8,323 nt of DNA, taken from assembly GCA_023411445.1 (NCBI GenBank), contig JAEYOT010000919.1:1-8323 (forward strand), read 5' to 3'. The stretch is from Pseudomonadota bacterium (lineage in GTDB: Bacteria > Myxococcota_A > Polyangia > Polyangiales > Polyangiaceae). Of the stretch, positions 5,942 through 8,323 are shown piece after piece (the first letter of the stretch is position 1; each line of letters begins with the position of its first letter). The translations under genes and the position numbers were made by a program. The notes under the pieces were generated by a model. The model had not been told where the DNA came from and searched no databases. It saw nothing but the letters and a program-made list of their open reading frames with translations.

Positions 5942-6940
5942 ATGTCGCTCCTCGCCACGCCGCGCAGGCACGCCTGGCTGGTCGCGGCGCTGCTCGCGCT
6001 CGGCTGCAATAGCAAGCCGAAGCCTACGGGCGGCGCGCCGAGCGCCTCCGCTAGCTCCGCGCGCGCCGGTATCACGCCGGAGCTGGCCAAGCGCGTGCTG
6101 GCCAAGGTGGGAGACCGCGAGATCACGCTGGGCGACTACGCCGCCACGCTGGAGCGGATGGATCCGTTCGAGCGACTGCGTTACCAGTCGGCCGATCGGC
6201 GCAAGCAGCTGCTAGAGGAGCTGATCGATCTGGAGCTGCTCGCCGCCGAGGCGCGCCGCCGCGGCTTGGACAAGCAGCCGGAGACCGAAGAGCGCGTCCG
6301 ACAAATGCTGCGCGACGAGCTGCTCACCGCCGTGCGCAGTGAAGGCGCCGCCCCGAGCGAGATCTCCGAGGCTGACGCGCGTCGCTACTACGAGGCGCAC
6401 CGAGAGGATTTCCGCGAGCCCGAGCGGCGCCGCGTCGCGCACATCGCGCTCGGCAGCGAGGCGGAGGCGAAGGCGGTGCTGGAGAAGGCGCGCACCGCCA
6501 GCCCGACGGAGTGGGGCAAGTTGGTCGCGGAAAAGTCGCGCGACGCCAAGACCAAGCCCTCCGTCTCCATGCCGCCGGAGCTGGCTGGAGATCTCGGCAT
6601 CGTGGGGCCGCCCGGCCACCCGCGCGGTGACAACCCGGCCGTGCCGGAGCCGCTGCGCGCCGCCGTGTTCGAGATCGAGCAGGTGGGCGGCGTGCTCGAG
6701 CGCGTGGTGCCGGTCGGCAAGAGCTTTCACGTCGTACGCATGACCGGGAAGACCGACGCGCGCGACCGCACCTTCGCGGACGCTGAGCGGGCGATCCGCG
6801 TCGCGCTGGTGCAGGAACGCCTTCGCGCGCGCGAGGCGGAGCTGATGGCCGAGCTCGCCAAGAAGTATCCCGTCACCATCGACGAGCAGCAGCTGGCCAA
6901 GATCGCGCTGCCCTCGACCAAGGCTCCGGCCACGCCGTGA
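5942..6940 (+). CDS. PpiC/SurA-like peptidyl-prolyl isomerase lipoprotein
   Basis: The 332-residue product starts with a lipoprotein signal: basic RRH, hydrophobic core and lipobox LALGC with Cys22 as lipidation site, followed by a Ser/Ala-rich linker. Residues 45-160 resemble the SurA N-terminal chaperone region: VLAKVGDREITLGDYAATL, a long helix with LLEELIDLELLAAEARRRGL, then ISEADARRYYEAHREDF. A parvulin-type domain follows (162-270): RRVAHIAL with His167, GDLGIV (216-221), Phe243 and FHVVRM with His263, the paired His positions of the fold. It carries a Pro/Gly-rich insert (222-236) and lacks the usual GGDLG double glycine, so isomerase activity is less certain than chaperone function. 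A C-terminal helix (275-310) completes the SurA-like layout. The ATG has only a weak upstream GAGCG. It likely acts in the periplasm on outer-membrane proteins and is translationally coupled to the next gene. Confidence 0.88.
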   Translation: MSLLATPRRHAWLVAALLALGCNSKPKPTGGAPSASASSARAGITPELAKRVLAKVGDREITLGDYAATLERMDPFERLRYQSADRRKQLLEELIDLELLAAEARRRGLDKQPETEERVRQMLRDELLTAVRSEGAAPSEISEADARRYYEAHREDFREPERRRVAHIALGSEAEAKAVLEKARTASPTEWGKLVAEKSRDAKTKPSVSMPPELAGDLGIVGPPGHPRGDNPAVPEPLRAAVFEIEQVGGVLERVVPVGKSFHVVRMTGKTDARDRTFADAERAIRVALVQERLRAREAELMAELAKKYPVTIDEQQLAKIALPSTKAPATP

Positions 6941-8043
6941 CGCAGCTGCCGCTGTTGTCGTCTACGGAGGGAGCCAACTGGCAAGCGGAGCTGCGCGCTT
7001 CGCTGCGCTCGCTCGCGGATCTGGAGCGGCACTTCGAGCTTACGCCCTCGGAGCGCGAAGGCGCGCGCCGCGCCGAGGCCCAAGGCTTCCCCATCTCGGT
7101 CACGCCGTACTACGCGAGCCTGGCCGATCGGCGCGATCCCACCTGCCCCATCCGCCGCCAGATCGTGCCGCGCGCGGAGGAGGCCGTCGAAGCCCGCGGA
7201 GATCTGCGAGATCCGCTGGGCGAGGAAGCGCACGAGGTCGCGCCCGAGCTGATCCAGCGCTACCCGGACCGAGCGCTGCTGCTCGCGACCGACCGCTGCG
7301 CCGTCTATTGTCGGTTTTGCACGCGCAGTCGCCTGGTCGGCAACGGCGGCGGCCCGCGCTCGCTGGACAAGCTCGCGCCCGCCTTCGCTTACCTGCGCCA
7401 GCACCCGGAGGTGCGCGACGTGATCGTGAGCGGCGGGGACCCGCTGGCCATGACCACCTCGCGGCTGGTGGCGTTGCTCACCCAGCTGCGCTCTATCCCG
7501 AGCATCGAGACGATTCGGCTGGCTACGCGCGTGCCGGTGGTGCTGCCGACCCGCATCAATCAGGAGCTGCTGGACGCGCTCAAGCCGCTGCACCCGCTGT
7601 GGGTGATGACCCACTTCAATCACCCCAAGGAGCTGTCGGAGGCCTCGCGCGCTGCCTGCCGGCGCCTGGCGGACGCGGGCTTTCCGGTGATGAACCAGTG
7701 CGTGCTGCTGCGCGGCGTCAACGACGACGCGGAGACGCTGAAGGCCCTGTTTCGCGGCCTAGTGCGCGAGCGCGTGCGGCCCTACTACCTCTTGCAGATG
7801 GATCCCGTGCGGGGCAGCTCGCACCTGCGCACGCCGCTGTCGCGCGGCGTAGAGATCATGGAGCAGCTGCAGGGCCGGCTGAGCGGCATCGCGCTCCCGA
7901 AGCTGATCGTCGACACGCCGGGCGGCTTCGGCAAGGTGCCGCACGGCCCGAGCTACGTGCTCGCGCGGGACGCCGAGCGCGGCGTGACGCGCTTCCGCAC
8001 GCCGCGCGGCGTCGAGGTCGACTACGTCGATCCCGAAGGCTGA
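6937..8043 (+). CDS. kamA: Radical SAM aminomutase of the lysine 2,3-aminomutase (KamA) family
   Basis: Family members use a [4Fe-4S] cluster, S-adenosylmethionine and PLP to convert L-lysine to beta-lysine. The 368-residue protein has the radical SAM motif CAVYCRFC (Cys121, Cys125, Cys128), the SAM-contacting SGGDPL (165-170), and the C-terminal core RPYYLLQMDPVRGSSHLRTP followed by VDTPGGFGK. Asp289 and Asp326 correspond to the two aspartates that bind the lysine side-chain amine in clostridial enzyme, and Lys333 to the PLP lysine. The DxPGGxGK form separates it from EpmB, the EF-P modifying relative. It is shorter than clostridial KamA (about 416 residues) and stops before that enzyme's C-terminal Cys-x-Cys-x2-Cys zinc segment. 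The start is GTG in a GTGA overlap with the preceding stop. Lysine as substrate is likely; the use of beta-lysine (osmolyte, antibiotic building block or fermentation) cannot be told from neighbours. Confidence 0.88.
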   Translation: MTQLPLLSSTEGANWQAELRASLRSLADLERHFELTPSEREGARRAEAQGFPISVTPYYASLADRRDPTCPIRRQIVPRAEEAVEARGDLRDPLGEEAHEVAPELIQRYPDRALLLATDRCAVYCRFCTRSRLVGNGGGPRSLDKLAPAFAYLRQHPEVRDVIVSGGDPLAMTTSRLVALLTQLRSIPSIETIRLATRVPVVLPTRINQELLDALKPLHPLWVMTHFNHPKELSEASRAACRRLADAGFPVMNQCVLLRGVNDDAETLKALFRGLVRERVRPYYLLQMDPVRGSSHLRTPLSRGVEIMEQLQGRLSGIALPKLIVDTPGGFGKVPHGPSYVLARDAERGVTRFRTPRGVEVDYVDPEG

Positions 8044-8047
8044 GCAA

Positions 8048-8065
8048 CCGAAGCGCGCGCTGCGG
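8048..8065. repeat. Near-palindrome in the kamA/coaD convergent gap
   Basis: The sequence CCGAAGCGCGCGCTGCGG is an 18-bp near-palindrome with one mismatched pair, filling most of the 22 bp between the stops of two convergent genes. It could form a 7-bp stem (one mismatch) with a GCGC loop in either transcript. No U-tract follows, so a role as a bidirectional terminator is only a possibility. Confidence 0.25.
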
Positions 8066-8323
8066 CTATTTGCCGAACTTCTCGCGCAGGGCCAGGCACA
8101 CGGCTTCGGGCGCGTAGCGGCTCACGTCGCCGCCATGGCTCGCGATCTCGCGCACCAAAGAAGCGCTGATGAAGCCGTAGTTGGTGCGGGTGGGCAAAAA
8201 TACGGTGTCGATCTCCGGCCGCAGATCCGCGTTGGCGTGCGCGATCTGCAGCTCATATTCGAAGTCCGTACCGGCGCGCAGGCCGCGCACCACCACGCGC
8301 GCGCCGACGCGCTTGCCGTAGTC
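8066..8323 (-). CDS. coaD: Phosphopantetheine adenylyltransferase CoaD, C-terminal fragment
   Basis: CoaD transfers AMP from ATP to 4'-phosphopantetheine, the penultimate step of coenzyme A synthesis. The gene enters from the right edge; the last 85 residues are visible, in frame to the edge and beginning DYGKRVGARVVVRGLRAGTD. Diagnostic CoaD segments are VVVRGLRAGTDFEYELQIAHAN (phosphopantetheine and ATP contacts; the usual text is RGLRAVSDFEYELQMA), PEIDTVFLPT, FISASLVREIASHGGDVS (the ISSS-type ATP motif, here ISAS) and a short C-terminal helix ending at KFGK. The gene stops at its normal place relative to the family. It converges on kamA with only 22 bp between. The N-terminal nucleotidyltransferase motif (TxGH) lies outside the window. 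Confidence 0.95.
   Translation of the reverse strand, partial: DYGKRVGARVVVRGLRAGTDFEYELQIAHANADLRPEIDTVFLPTRTNYGFISASLVREIASHGGDVSRYAPEAVCLALREKFGK

Noticed and set aside
6727..7623. 298-codon minus-strand frame opposite ppiC and kamA
   Set aside because: Antisense to conserved radical SAM residues; no plausible function and biased composition.

Overview
The window reads as chromosomal DNA of a GC-rich deltaproteobacterium-like organism, most likely a myxobacterium (Polyangiales/Sorangium-like). This rests on the very high GC of the third codon positions, the GTG starts, a CcmF-type cytochrome c maturation cluster with unusual partner genes, and a PpiC lipoprotein next to a KamA-family enzyme. 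The taxon is an inference; no rRNA or marker settles it. No transposon, phage, CRISPR or tRNA is visible. The genes are mostly housekeeping.

Layout, left to right. (1) At 1-199 on the minus strand lies the N-terminus of dnaN (DNA polymerase III sliding clamp), running off the left edge. (2) Bases 200-626 hold no credible gene. They contain an AT-rich island with a 12-bp palindrome, four DnaA-box-like 9-mers (one 8/9, three 7/9 matches) and three copies of CTGGGGA. Beside dnaN this looks like a replication origin (oriC), and dnaA is not next to it. (3) Bases 627-4940 on the minus strand carry a tightly overlapping three-gene operon, transcribed ccmF, then a CcmI-like membrane protein, then a secreted/anchored beta-domain protein. 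CcmF is the haem lyase of system I cytochrome c maturation; the other two are probable accessory factors and share a similar short helical motif on the cytoplasmic side. (4) Bases 5123-5860 on the minus strand encode UMP kinase PyrH, separated from ccmF by 182 bp. (5) Bases 5861-5941 are a short divergent promoter region. (6) Bases 5942-8043 on the plus strand carry a two-gene operon of a PpiC/SurA-like lipoprotein foldase and a radical-SAM lysine 2,3-aminomutase family enzyme, coupled by a GTGA overlap. (7) From 8066 to the right edge, minus strand and convergent with kamA, is the C-terminal part of coaD (phosphopantetheine adenylyltransferase).

The genes do not form one pathway. The operons are envelope and respiration (CcmF trio), nucleotide supply (PyrH), outer-membrane or periplasmic protein folding (PpiC lipoprotein) and cofactor synthesis (CoaD), around a candidate origin. 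The most interesting items are the candidate origin beside dnaN without dnaA, the CcmF accessory trio with a CcmF extension and cysteine pair, and the short KamA that keeps its lysine-recognition residues but ends before the C-terminal zinc segment of the clostridial enzyme.
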